Source: Pseudomonas oryzihabitans (GTDB taxonomy: Bacteria > Pseudomonadota > Gammaproteobacteria > Pseudomonadales > Pseudomonadaceae). From it: a stretch of 64,000 nt of DNA. The stretch spans positions 1 to 64,000 of the forward strand of contig NZ_VDND01000012.1 of assembly GCF_007665395.1 (NCBI RefSeq), written 5' to 3'. How positions within the stretch are numbered: position 1 is the first letter of the stretch; each line of letters starts with the position of its first letter. Positions 1 through 8,204 of the stretch are shown one piece after another. The position numbers and the translations under genes are program-made. A model generated the notes under the pieces. The model had not been told where the DNA came from. It saw nothing but the letters and a program-made list of their open reading frames with translations, and searched no databases.

Positions 1-147
1 CCGGAAGTGGGGCGCATTATAGGGGAGTTTCATAGGGCGTCAACAGGTTATTTCAAGATTCTTTCAACGGCCGTCAAAAAGGGCGCCCAAGGTCGAGCTG
101 TCATCCATGCAAGGTAAGATGCCGGCAGACGATGTTTCGAGGACTGC

Positions 148-2076
148 ATGACTTCCCTTCTGGCCCGCTACCGAAGACACCTGGCGAACGCCCTTGGCGA
201 CTGGTTTCCGCGTACCACGCTGTTCCTCAAGGGAGAGCCGGCGCCCAGCAGCAAGAAGAAGGGACCGCCAGCCAAACCGCGCAAGCCGCCGAACGCGTCC
301 AGGACCGCTCGCGCAGCCACCGCTGGTGACAGACCACACCCCACTCCTGGTGCCACGACGCCCACCCCCTCCCCTGCCGGCATCTATGGCCCTGCCCTTG
401 CGGTAAAACGCTCGCAGGAACAGCGGATGAAGGCGCGGGTCGAGCAGGCGGTCGCCCAGGGCATCATCCAGCCGCCCTCTGCGGAGCAATGGAAGATGAT
501 CCTGGCGCGTGCGCCCGCCACCCGCATCTTTGCCGGGGCCGGCTCGGGCAAGACCACGACGCTGGTGCTGCGGGTGGTGTTCATGCTCTGCCATCTGGAG
601 CTACCGCGAGAACAGCTGACGGTTATCTCCTTTACCAAGGCGTCCTGCGATGAATTGAGGGCACAGCTCAAGCGAGTGCTGGCCTTTTGGGACGCCCCGT
701 TGGACGACGACGGCGCCAGGGAACTGGTGCGGACCTTCCACTCCGCTCTGGCGCAACTGGCCCGCGCCGAATTGAGGGTGACGCAGTGGTTCGAGCAGTT
801 GTCGCCGCATGCCCGGCCGGACGAGGAGCCGGACAATGCCTTGCTGGCCGGCGCCACCCTGAACGACAGCCAGCGGCAGTGGCTGCTGCAGGCCTATGAG
901 CACTGCTATAAAGAGGATGCCGGCTTCCGCCGGCGCATCCACCTATTGCTGGAGCTGGCCGCACCAGACGAGGAAGCGCCGCCAGCCGCCGCACCGCTGC
1001 AACCCTTCGTGCTCAACGGCGAACGCCAACCCCAGGCGCTACCCGACCTCTTCTACGGCCAGGCGTCCTTCGCCGAGACCTTAGGGCTGCGCGTCGGCTC
1101 GATCAAGAGCAGCCAACTGGAATGCTCCACACGAGACCGGATCTTCCTGGAAGCCATGCAGCAATTCTGGCGGCACTTCAACAGGCTACTGAAGGAGCAG
1201 CGGCTGATCACCTTCAACACGGCCTTCGCCGTGCTGACCGATCGCCTGGAGAAGAAGCCAAGCCGCGCCTTGATCGCTCGCCTGCAGCCCTTCACCCATC
1301 TGCTGATCGACGAATTCCAGGATATCTCGCCCCAGATCGCGCTGTGGCTGCAGCAGGTACAGAGAAGGCTCGCCGAGGAGAAGGTCGCGCCCTCGCTGAT
1401 GGCTATTGGCGACGACTGGCAATCCATCTATGGCTGGCGGGGCAGCTCACCGGAGCTGTTCATCCATTTCGATCGCTGGTTTCCCGGCCAGACACCCAGC
1501 CAGACGCTGCTGCTGGGTACCAACTATCGGTCGTCGCCGCCGATCGTGGCCGACGGTGAGCGGATCCTGACACAGGTGAAGCACAAGCAGGCCAAGCGCA
1601 CCCAGGCCTCCAGAGCGGCGGATGAGCAGGGACACGGCGTAAAGGTCGTCGCGCAATTCGACATTGGCCGCCAACTGCCGCTGCTGCTGAGCGAGATCGA
1701 GACCCAGAGACAGTATGCCGCCGGGCGCGAGCGGCCGGAACGCTGGGCGGTGATGGTGATGAGCCGGATCAATGCCCCCTTGAAGACGCTCAATGAGCAA
1801 CTGGGCCGTCAGGAGGGCGTGCGGACCTGCACCATCCACCGTGCCAAGGGCCTGCAGGCGGAAGTAGCAATCGTGCTGGACGATGGCCAGCCGCAGCAGC
1901 CCCATCCCTTGCGCAATGCGCTCTATGCCGCCAGCGGGCATTTCCAGCAGAGCTACGACGACGCCATGGCCGACGAAGCCTTGCGCCTGAGCTATGTGGC
2001 GGTGACCCGCGGCGTCAGCCGGGTGCTGTGGTACACCCGACAGCCGCGTGGCGCGGCAGCGATCCTGGCTGGTTGA
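148..2076 (+). CDS. UvrD/Rep-type superfamily 1 DNA helicase
   Basis: Predicted ATP-dependent DNA helicase of 642 aa. Visible motifs are Walker A GAGSGKTT (residues ~130-137), a Walker B/DEXQ-like LLIDEFQDISPQ, motif IV-like LGTNYRSSPPIV, motif V TIHRAKGLQ and motif VI LSYVAVTRG. Residues ~28-85 are a low-complexity linker rich in Pro, Arg, Lys, Ala and Thr, not typical of UvrD or Rep. The protein is shorter than UvrD (~720 aa), so some 2B-domain material may be missing. The start is supported by GAGGA just upstream. The gene stands alone and converges on the SorC gene with a one-base gap. Its role in repair or in restarting replication is inferred from the family only. Confidence 0.85.
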   Translation: MTSLLARYRRHLANALGDWFPRTTLFLKGEPAPSSKKKGPPAKPRKPPNASRTARAATAGDRPHPTPGATTPTPSPAGIYGPALAVKRSQEQRMKARVEQAVAQGIIQPPSAEQWKMILARAPATRIFAGAGSGKTTTLVLRVVFMLCHLELPREQLTVISFTKASCDELRAQLKRVLAFWDAPLDDDGARELVRTFHSALAQLARAELRVTQWFEQLSPHARPDEEPDNALLAGATLNDSQRQWLLQAYEHCYKEDAGFRRRIHLLLELAAPDEEAPPAAAPLQPFVLNGERQPQALPDLFYGQASFAETLGLRVGSIKSSQLECSTRDRIFLEAMQQFWRHFNRLLKEQRLITFNTAFAVLTDRLEKKPSRALIARLQPFTHLLIDEFQDISPQIALWLQQVQRRLAEEKVAPSLMAIGDDWQSIYGWRGSSPELFIHFDRWFPGQTPSQTLLLGTNYRSSPPIVADGERILTQVKHKQAKRTQASRAADEQGHGVKVVAQFDIGRQLPLLLSEIETQRQYAAGRERPERWAVMVMSRINAPLKTLNEQLGRQEGVRTCTIHRAKGLQAEVAIVLDDGQPQQPHPLRNALYAASGHFQQSYDDAMADEALRLSYVAVTRGVSRVLWYTRQPRGAAAILAG

Positions 2077-2077
2077 A

Positions 2078-3061
2078 TCAGGTATCGCGGCGGGTGGCGT
2101 CGTCCAGCGCCAGGATGGTGTGGGCGTTGGTGACGGTGGTGGCGAGGGTATTGATGACGCCGGAACGCAGGGCGCCGAGGATGGCGGCGGCCTTGGTGCT
2201 TTCGCTGGCGACGGCGATGACGTCGGGGATGCGGGTCAATTCCTGGACGGTAAGGCCGATCACCCGCCCCTGCAGCACATTGACCGCCGGCCGCCCATGG
2301 ATGTCGATGAAGTCATAACCCATCATGTCGCCCACAGTGCCGGACAGGCGGGCGGCCGCGATCTCCTGTGGCGAGAACCAGCCCATGCGGACCATGTTGC
2401 TGCTCTCGCTCATGTCCCCGATGCCGATCAGCGCAAGGTCGGCGCGACGGGCTCGATCCAGGGTGGCACGCACGGTGTCGTTGGCGATCAGGGTCGCGCG
2501 CAGCTCGGGATTGGCCACCATGGCCGGGGCATAGAGGGTCTCACTCTCGCCACCGAAGCGCGCCGCCAGGCGCCGGCAGATGTGGTCCGGATTCATGTAT
2601 TCCCCGGCACGCAGGGAGCCGCCGATGGCGCAGACGAAGGTGCAGTTGCGGCCATTGGGCAGGAAGACGTTGTCGGCCACCGCCCCGACGTTCCGCCCCA
2701 TCCCCACCGCGACGATCATGCCGTCGGCCAGCACCCGGTTGAGGTAGTTGGCGACCAGGCTGGCGACCGCCGAGCGCTGGGTGTCCGGATCCGCGTGATC
2801 CACGGCGATGAGGGCGCGATCCAGGCGGAAGCGCTCCAGCAGCTTCTGCTCCACCTCGTTGTTCATGGTGGGATGCTGCAGCACCCGCACCTCGACGATA
2901 CCTTCGTCGCGGGCGCGCTTGAGCAGGCGGCTGACCTTGGCCCGTGACAGCGACAGGCGCTGGGCGATGGCCTCCTGGTTAACGTTATCCAGGTAGTAGA
3001 GCATGGCGATGTCGGTCATCAGCTCGAAGTCGCTGGCCCCACGGCTGGCATTGTCATTCAT
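2078..3061 (-). CDS. SorC/DeoR-family sugar-responsive transcriptional regulator
   Basis: Regulator of 327 aa. An N-terminal HTH (QEAIAQRLSLSRAKVSRLLKRARDEGIVEVRV) is followed by a SorC-type sugar-phosphate-binding domain with GMGRNVGAVADNVF and the C-terminal GDMMGYDFIDIHGRP and VASESTKAAAILGALRSG. I start at MNDNAS rather than 12 codons upstream because SorC proteins usually begin close to the HTH. It follows the RpiB-like gene on the same strand and faces away from the transporter operon. It probably senses a phosphorylated intermediate and controls this cluster through the palindrome at 3631-3649 (inference). Confidence 0.88.
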   Translation of the reverse strand: MNDNASRGASDFELMTDIAMLYYLDNVNQEAIAQRLSLSRAKVSRLLKRARDEGIVEVRVLQHPTMNNEVEQKLLERFRLDRALIAVDHADPDTQRSAVASLVANYLNRVLADGMIVAVGMGRNVGAVADNVFLPNGRNCTFVCAIGGSLRAGEYMNPDHICRRLAARFGGESETLYAPAMVANPELRATLIANDTVRATLDRARRADLALIGIGDMSESSNMVRMGWFSPQEIAAARLSGTVGDMMGYDFIDIHGRPAVNVLQGRVIGLTVQELTRIPDVIAVASESTKAAAILGALRSGVINTLATTVTNAHTILALDDATRRDT

Positions 3062-3129
3062 GCAGGATCGACTCCGGTTGCCTGGCAAAGCCGCCATTGT
3101 CCCCAGTCCGGGCGGACGGCGTCCAGCGC

Positions 3130-3591
3130 CTAGCCATCACGACGCTGCTCGAGGGCATTGATGCGCTCGACCTTGGGCCCGGAGCGCCCCGCCTCGAAAT
3201 CCGAACTGAGAAAGGCCTTGACCAGACTCTTGGCCAGCTCGGGGCCGACCACCCGCGCCCCGATCGAGAGGATCTGGGCGTCGTTGCTCTTACGCGCACG
3301 CTCCGCCGAATAGGTGTCATGGGCCTGCGCCGCACGAATGCCCTGCACCTTGTTGGCCGAGATGGCCATGCCGATACCGGTCCCGCAGACCAGCACGCCA
3401 AGGCGGTTCCGCCCTTCGCGAATGGCGCTGGCCACCGCGTAGGCGATATCCGGATAGAGCACCGGCTCGGTGGAATGGGAGCCGAAATCCTCCACCTCGA
3501 GACCGAGGGAAAGGATGAAGGCCTTGAGCTGCTCCTTGAGTTCGTAGCCGGCTTCGTCACAGCCGATGGCGATGGATTGGGTGGCGTTCAT
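3130..3591 (-). CDS. RpiB/LacAB-family sugar-phosphate isomerase, probable tetrulose-phosphate isomerase
   Basis: Protein of 153 aa, the usual RpiB length. The signature VLVCGTGIGMAISANKVQGIRAA places the active-site Cys at residue 69, and SAERARKSNDAQIL follows. The N-terminal motif reads CDEAG where ribose-5-phosphate isomerase B has CDHxG, which hints at a substrate other than ribose 5-phosphate. RpiB paralogues convert D-erythrulose 4-phosphate to D-erythrose 4-phosphate in known tetritol pathways (DerI/EryI type). The neighbouring DhaK/L kinase and polyol dehydrogenases fit that role here. Divergent from the ABC transporter genes. Confidence 0.85.
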   Translation of the reverse strand: MNATQSIAIGCDEAGYELKEQLKAFILSLGLEVEDFGSHSTEPVLYPDIAYAVASAIREGRNRLGVLVCGTGIGMAISANKVQGIRAAQAHDTYSAERARKSNDAQILSIGARVVGPELAKSLVKAFLSSDFEAGRSGPKVERINALEQRRDG

Positions 3592-3630
3592 GCACCTGGC
3601 GCTCCTAATGAGGGACCAACGCGGTCACGA

Positions 3631-3649
3631 TCATATGATCATCATGTGA
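3631..3649. promoter_or_regulatory. Candidate SorC operator (near-perfect 19-bp palindrome)
   Basis: TCATATGATCATCATGTGA is a dyad with one mismatched pair around a central base. It lies 40 bp upstream of the RpiB-like start, in the divergent region to the ABC transporter operon. This is a plausible site for the linked SorC-family regulator. The assignment is by position only. Confidence 0.45.
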
Positions 3650-3786
3650 AATTCCGATCAAGCGATTTTGCTCATAGTGATGGCGCGGCGTCCGCCGTCC
3701 CCTGAATAACTATTCCAGTGATGCCGCCGTCCTGAACCCTTCCAGTGAATATCATCGAACCCTTTCAGAAAATTTGCCGGCGCCAG

Positions 3787-3816
3787 TTGACTGATCAGAT
3801 TTTCATGGTTTAAACA
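3787..3816 (+). promoter_or_regulatory. Possible sigma-70 promoter of the ABC transporter operon
   Basis: TTGACT (3787-3792) resembles a -35 box. An AT-rich TTTAAACA stretch lies ~17 bp downstream and could serve as a weak -10. The first gene of the plus-strand operon starts at 3878. The -10 match is poor. Confidence 0.3.
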
Positions 3817-3877
3817 TATGCTCACTACGAGCTCCATCGCTGCGACAAGACAACAACACCAGCTGAGAGGACGTACC

Positions 3878-5365
3878 ATGGCTTCGCCCTTGCTGCTTCA
3901 TGCTGGAAAGGTCGCCAAGGCCTATGCCGGGATACCTGCTCTGCGCGACGGTCACCTGAGTCTTGAGGCGGGCTCTGTGCATGCGCTCTGCGGCGGCAAC
4001 GGTGCCGGCAAATCCACCTTCCTCAGCATCCTCATGGGTATCACCCAGAGGGACGCCGGCAGCATTCGCCTGGAAGGTCGCGAGGTGGTCTTCCAGCGTC
4101 CCAGCGAGGCCCTCGCCGCTGGCGTCGCCATGATCACCCAGGAGCTGGAGCCGATCCCCGACCTGACCGTGGCCGAGAACATCTGGCTGGGTCGGGAGCC
4201 GCGCCGGCTGGGCTGCCTGCTGGACAACCGCGAGCTGAATCGGCGCACCCGCGTGCTGCTGGAGGATCTCGGCTTCGAGGTCGAGGCCAGCATGCCCATG
4301 CGCCGCCTGAGCATCGCCCAGACGCAGCTGGTGGAGATCGCCAAGGCCTTCAGCCATGACTGCCGGGTGATGATCATGGACGAGCCGACCTCGGCCATCG
4401 GCGAGCGGGAGACGGAGACGCTGTTCGCCGCGATCCGCCGCCTGACCGCGCGGGGCGCCGGCATCATCTATGTGTCCCACCGCCTGACCGAGCTGGCGCA
4501 GATCGCCGACCGCTACACCATCTTCCGCGACGGCGCCTTCGTCGAGACGGGAGCGATGGCCAATGTCGATCGGGCGCATCTGGTGCGGGGCATCGTCGGC
4601 CGGGAGTTAACGGCCATCGACCACAAGCAGGGGCGCGTATCGACGGCCGAGCCCTGCCTGACCGTGGCTGGCCTGTGTCGCAAGAACGAATTCCAGGACG
4701 TCAGCCTGCAGGTACGCCCGGGCGAGATCCTCGGCATCTATGGCCTGATGGGGTCGGGGCGCAGCGAATTCCTCAACTGCGTCTACGGCCTGACCACACC
4801 GGACGCTGGCCAGGTGGCACTCAAGGGAGCCCCGGTGCCGGTGGGTGATCCGGCCGCCACCATCCGCGCCGGGATCTCGCTGGTCACCGAGGACCGCAAG
4901 GACACCGGGCTGGTGCTCACTGGCAGCGTCCGCGAGAACGTCGCCCTAGCCGCCTACGACCGCCTCTCCAGCCTGGGCGTGATCAGCGGGCGCAAGGAAC
5001 GGGCGCTGGCGGAAGAGATGGTGCGCCGGCTGAAGGTCAAGACCGCCTCCCTCGACCTGCCGGTGTCCGCCATGAGCGGCGGCAACCAGCAGAAGGTGGT
5101 GCTCGCCAAGTGCCTGTCCACCGAGCCGGTGTGCCTGCTCTGCGACGAACCCACCCGCGGCATCGACGAGGGGGCCAAGCAGGAGATCTATCGCCTGCTC
5201 GACGAATTCGTCCGCGCCGGTGGTGCCGCCATCGTGGTGTCCTCCGAAGCCCCGGAACTGCTCCACCTGAGCGATCGCATCGCGGTGTTCAAGGCCGGTC
5301 GCCTGGTCACCGTGAGCGACGACCGGTCCCTGTCCCAGGAAGCCTTGCTGAGTCTTGCCTCATGA
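3878..5365 (+). CDS. Sugar ABC transporter ATP-binding protein (RbsA-like, two NBDs)
   Basis: ATPase of 495 aa with two fused nucleotide-binding domains. The N-terminal half has Walker A GGNGAGKST, signature RLSIAQTQ and Walker B VMIMDEPTSAI. The C-terminal half has a degenerate Walker A (GLMGSGRSE), signature MSGGNQQK and Walker B LLCDEPTRGID, as is usual in the RbsA/MglA family. I start at MASPLL because GAGAGG sits 7 bp upstream; an ATG 20 codons earlier lacks this. It overlaps the permease gene by ATGA. It powers import of a carbohydrate or polyol, inferred to be a tetritol from the downstream enzymes. Confidence 0.92.
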   Translation: MASPLLLHAGKVAKAYAGIPALRDGHLSLEAGSVHALCGGNGAGKSTFLSILMGITQRDAGSIRLEGREVVFQRPSEALAAGVAMITQELEPIPDLTVAENIWLGREPRRLGCLLDNRELNRRTRVLLEDLGFEVEASMPMRRLSIAQTQLVEIAKAFSHDCRVMIMDEPTSAIGERETETLFAAIRRLTARGAGIIYVSHRLTELAQIADRYTIFRDGAFVETGAMANVDRAHLVRGIVGRELTAIDHKQGRVSTAEPCLTVAGLCRKNEFQDVSLQVRPGEILGIYGLMGSGRSEFLNCVYGLTTPDAGQVALKGAPVPVGDPAATIRAGISLVTEDRKDTGLVLTGSVRENVALAAYDRLSSLGVISGRKERALAEEMVRRLKVKTASLDLPVSAMSGGNQQKVVLAKCLSTEPVCLLCDEPTRGIDEGAKQEIYRLLDEFVRAGGAAIVVSSEAPELLHLSDRIAVFKAGRLVTVSDDRSLSQEALLSLAS

Positions 5366-6342
5366 CCATCCAGACCCTCACTCCCAGTATCACCCCCGCT
5401 CCGTCGCGCAGCCGGCTGCGCTTCGCCCTCGACCGCTTCGGCCTGCCCGTGGTGTTCGTGCTGCTGTGCGTCGCCCTCGGCTTCAGCAGCGAGTACTTCA
5501 TGACCTGGCGCAACTGGATGGACATCCTGCGCCAGACCTCCATCAACGGCATCCTCGCGGTGGGCATGACCTACGTCATCCTGACCCGCGGCATCGATCT
5601 CTCGGTGGGGTCCATTCTGGCTTTCGCCGGATTGTGCAGCGCCATGGTCGCGGTGCAGGGCTACGGCCTGCTGGCCGCCCTCAGCGCCGGGATGTTCGCC
5701 GGGGCGGTGATGGGGGCCCTGAACGGCTTCATGGTGGCCAACCTGTCGATCCCGCCCTTCGTGGCTACCCTGGGGATGCTCAGCGTCGGGCGTGGCCTGA
5801 CTTTCATCCTCAACGACGGCAGCCCGGTCACCGACCTGCCGGAGGCCTACCTGGCCCTGGGCACCGGCAAGCTCGGACCGATCGGCATGCCCATCGTGAT
5901 CTTCGCCATCGTGGCGCTGTTCTTCTGGCTGGTGCTCAAGTACACCACCTACGGCCGCTACGTGTACGCGGTGGGCGGCAACGAGAAGAGCGCCCGCACC
6001 TCCGGCATCGGCGTGCGCAAGGTGACCTTCTCGGTGTACGTGATCTCCGGGCTGCTGGCTGGCCTGGCCGGCATCGTGCTCTCGGCGCGCACCACCTCCG
6101 CCCTGCCCCAGGCCGGCGTGTCCTACGAGCTGGACGCCATCGCCGCGGTGGTCATCGGCGGCACCAGTCTCTCCGGGGGCACCGGCAGCATCGTCGGCAC
6201 CCTGTTCGGCGCCCTGCTCATCGGCGTCATCAACAACGGCCTGAATCTGCTGGGGGTGTCGTCCTATTACCAGCAGGTGGCCAAGGGCTTGATCATCGTC
6301 TTCGCCGTCCTGATCGACGTCTGGCGCAAGCGCCGGGCCTGA
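5362..6342 (+). CDS. Sugar ABC transporter permease (RbsC-like)
   Basis: Inner-membrane permease of 326 aa with about nine hydrophobic segments. It carries the RbsC-family signatures ILAVGMTYVILTRGIDLSVG and GLLAGLAGIVLSART, and the EAA-like region GVSYELDAIAAVVIGGTSLSGG near residue 250. The ATG at 5362 overlaps the upstream stop (ATGA), so translation is probably coupled. A longer upstream reading frame runs inside the ATPase gene and is not used. It forms the membrane channel with the ATPase before it and the binding protein after it. Confidence 0.92.
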   Translation: MTIQTLTPSITPAPSRSRLRFALDRFGLPVVFVLLCVALGFSSEYFMTWRNWMDILRQTSINGILAVGMTYVILTRGIDLSVGSILAFAGLCSAMVAVQGYGLLAALSAGMFAGAVMGALNGFMVANLSIPPFVATLGMLSVGRGLTFILNDGSPVTDLPEAYLALGTGKLGPIGMPIVIFAIVALFFWLVLKYTTYGRYVYAVGGNEKSARTSGIGVRKVTFSVYVISGLLAGLAGIVLSARTTSALPQAGVSYELDAIAAVVIGGTSLSGGTGSIVGTLFGALLIGVINNGLNLLGVSSYYQQVAKGLIIVFAVLIDVWRKRRA

Positions 6343-6363
6343 TCGCGAACCTCTCCGCACGAC

Positions 6364-6371
6364 AACAAGAA
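6364..6371 (+). promoter_or_regulatory. CA motif (Crc/Hfq target) before the binding-protein gene
   Basis: AACAAGAA fits the AAnAAnAA catabolite activity motif that Hfq/Crc binds in Pseudomonas mRNAs. It lies 14 bp upstream of the start codon and overlaps the ribosome-binding region. Confidence 0.45.
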
Positions 6372-6384
6372 AAGGAGTTACCCC

Positions 6385-7374
6385 ATGCACGCTCGCAAAT
6401 TGCTCTGCGTTCTCGCCGCGTCCCTGCTTGCCAGCAGCCTGGCCCAGGCGGCGCCGTACAAGGTTGGAGCCGCCGTCTACGGCCTCAAGGGCCAGTTCAT
6501 GCAGGCCTGGGTCCGCGATCTCAAGCAGCACCCGGCGGTCAAGGACGGCTCGGTGCAGATCACGGTGTTCGACGGCAACTATGACGCCCTGACCCAGAAC
6601 AACCAGATCGAGACGATGGTCACCCAGCACTACGACGCCATCATCTTCGTCCCCATCGACACCAAGGCCAGCGTCGGTGCGGTAGCGCGCGCCATGGAGA
6701 GCGAGGTGCCGGTGGTGGCCTCGAATACCAAGGTGGCCAGCGCCAGCGTGCCGTACGTGGGCAACGACGATGTCGAAGGTGGCCGCCTGCAGACCCAGGC
6801 GCTGGCGGAAAAGCTCGGCGGCAAGGGCAACGTGGTGATCATCCAGGGGCCCATCGGCCAGTCCGCGCAGATCGACCGCGAGAAGGGCGAGATGGAGGTG
6901 CTGCAGAAGCATCCCGAGATAAAGGTGATCGAGAAGAAGACCGCCAATTGGTCGCGGGCCGAGTCCCTCACCCTCACCGAGGACTGGCTCAACGCCCATC
7001 CCAAGGGTATCGCCGGCATCATCGCGCAGAACGACGACATGGCCCTCGGCGCGCTGCAGGCGGTGAAGAATCGCGGGCTGTCGGCCAAGGACATCCCGGT
7101 CACCTCCATCGATGGCATGCCGGACGCCATCCAGGCGGCGAAGAAAGGCGAGCTGATCACCTACTTCCAGGATGCCCAGGCGCAATCCCAGGGCGCCCTC
7201 GACGTGGTCCTGCGCAAGCTGGAGGGCAGCGCCTACCAGCCGCGCTCGGAGATCTGGAAGCGCTACCCCGCCCTGCAATGGGGTGACGGCACCGCGAAGA
7301 ACTACATCATCCCCTGGGTGGCGGTGACGCCGGAAAACGCCGACGCCCTCTATCAGCAGGTCAGCGGCAAGTAA
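6385..7374 (+). CDS. Periplasmic sugar-binding protein of the ABC transporter
   Basis: Protein of 329 aa. It begins with a clear Sec signal peptide (MHARKLLC...LASSLAQAAP, cleavage after ~AQA, residue 24). The rest is a type 1 periplasmic-binding fold of the RbsB kind, including DAIIFVPIDTKASVGAV, VVASNTKV and GIAGIIAQNDDMALGALQAVK. AAGGAG precedes the start. It supplies ligand to the upstream ATPase/permease pair. The ligand is likely erythritol or threitol given the gene order; the sequence alone cannot say which. Confidence 0.9.
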   Translation: MHARKLLCVLAASLLASSLAQAAPYKVGAAVYGLKGQFMQAWVRDLKQHPAVKDGSVQITVFDGNYDALTQNNQIETMVTQHYDAIIFVPIDTKASVGAVARAMESEVPVVASNTKVASASVPYVGNDDVEGGRLQTQALAEKLGGKGNVVIIQGPIGQSAQIDREKGEMEVLQKHPEIKVIEKKTANWSRAESLTLTEDWLNAHPKGIAGIIAQNDDMALGALQAVKNRGLSAKDIPVTSIDGMPDAIQAAKKGELITYFQDAQAQSQGALDVVLRKLEGSAYQPRSEIWKRYPALQWGDGTAKNYIIPWVAVTPENADALYQQVSGK

Positions 7375-7421
7375 GCCGCCTCGACGAGGACGGGCGCCCT
7401 GCCCGTCCGGGAGATTTCTCT

Positions 7422-8180
7422 ATGTCCGATTTCTGGAATCAGGCGTTCGACCTCAGCGGTCGGTGCGCCCTGGTCACCGGCGGCGCGGCGGGTATCGGCC
7501 ACGCCTGCGCCACCCTGCTGGCCAGCCGCGGCGCCCGGGTGGCGCTGCTGGATCGCAATCCCGAGGTGGCGCAGATCGCTGCGCAACTGGGCGACGACCA
7601 CCTGGGCATCGCCCTCGACGTGCGCGACAAGGCGGCCATCGAGGCCGCCGTGGACCAGGCTGCCACGACCTTCGGCCGGCTCGACCTGCTGGTGAACAGC
7701 GCCGGGATCGCCCTGCTGGACAAGGCCCTGGACGTCAGCGAAGACGCCTGGGACAGCACCCTCGACATCAATCTCAAGGCCAGCTTCTTCGTCGCCCAGG
7801 CCGTGGCCCGTCACCTGCGCGCCAGCGGCGGCGGTCGCATCGTCAATCTGGCCTCCCAGGCGGCGGTGATCGGCCTGGATCGCCACGTCGCCTACTGCGC
7901 CAGCAAGGCCGCGGTGGTGGGCATGACCCGGGTCCTGGCCATGGAGTGGGCCGAGTTCGGCATCACCGTGAATGCCATCTCGCCGACCATCGTCGAGACC
8001 GAGCTGGGCAAGAAGGCCTGGGCCGGCGAGGTGGGCGAGCGCGCCAAGCGCCTCATCCCGGTGGGCCGCTTCGCCCGCCCCGAGGAGATCGCCGCGGCGG
8101 TGCTCTACCTGCTCAGCGACGCCGCCGCCATGATCACCGGGGAGAACCTGGTGATCGACGGCGGCTACAGCATCCAGTGA
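7422..8180 (+). CDS. SDR polyol dehydrogenase, GolD/DthD-like (probable D-threitol dehydrogenase)
   Basis: Classical short-chain dehydrogenase of 252 aa. TGGAAGIG (19-26) binds NAD(P). NSAG (92-95), Ser145, Tyr158 and Lys162 form the catalytic set. The C-terminal GENLVIDGGYSIQ is typical. The sequence resembles the GolD/DthD group, which oxidises galactitol or D-threitol. With the DhaK/L kinase and RpiB-type isomerase in the same cluster, D-threitol to D-erythrulose is the best guess. Another polyol remains possible. Confidence 0.85.
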   Translation: MSDFWNQAFDLSGRCALVTGGAAGIGHACATLLASRGARVALLDRNPEVAQIAAQLGDDHLGIALDVRDKAAIEAAVDQAATTFGRLDLLVNSAGIALLDKALDVSEDAWDSTLDINLKASFFVAQAVARHLRASGGGRIVNLASQAAVIGLDRHVAYCASKAAVVGMTRVLAMEWAEFGITVNAISPTIVETELGKKAWAGEVGERAKRLIPVGRFARPEEIAAAVLYLLSDAAAMITGENLVIDGGYSIQ

Positions 8181-8204
8181 TGCCCACGAACCCGAGGTAA
8201 TGTC

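Noticed and set aside
2048..2947. Plus-strand frame of 299 codons antisense to the SorC gene
   Set aside because: The SorC reading has a proper HTH and effector domain; this frame has only Gly/Asp/His-rich composition.
5188..7278. Long minus-strand frame of 696 codons
   Set aside because: It is antisense to the ABC permease and binding-protein genes, whose domains are clear; it is a GC-rich shadow.
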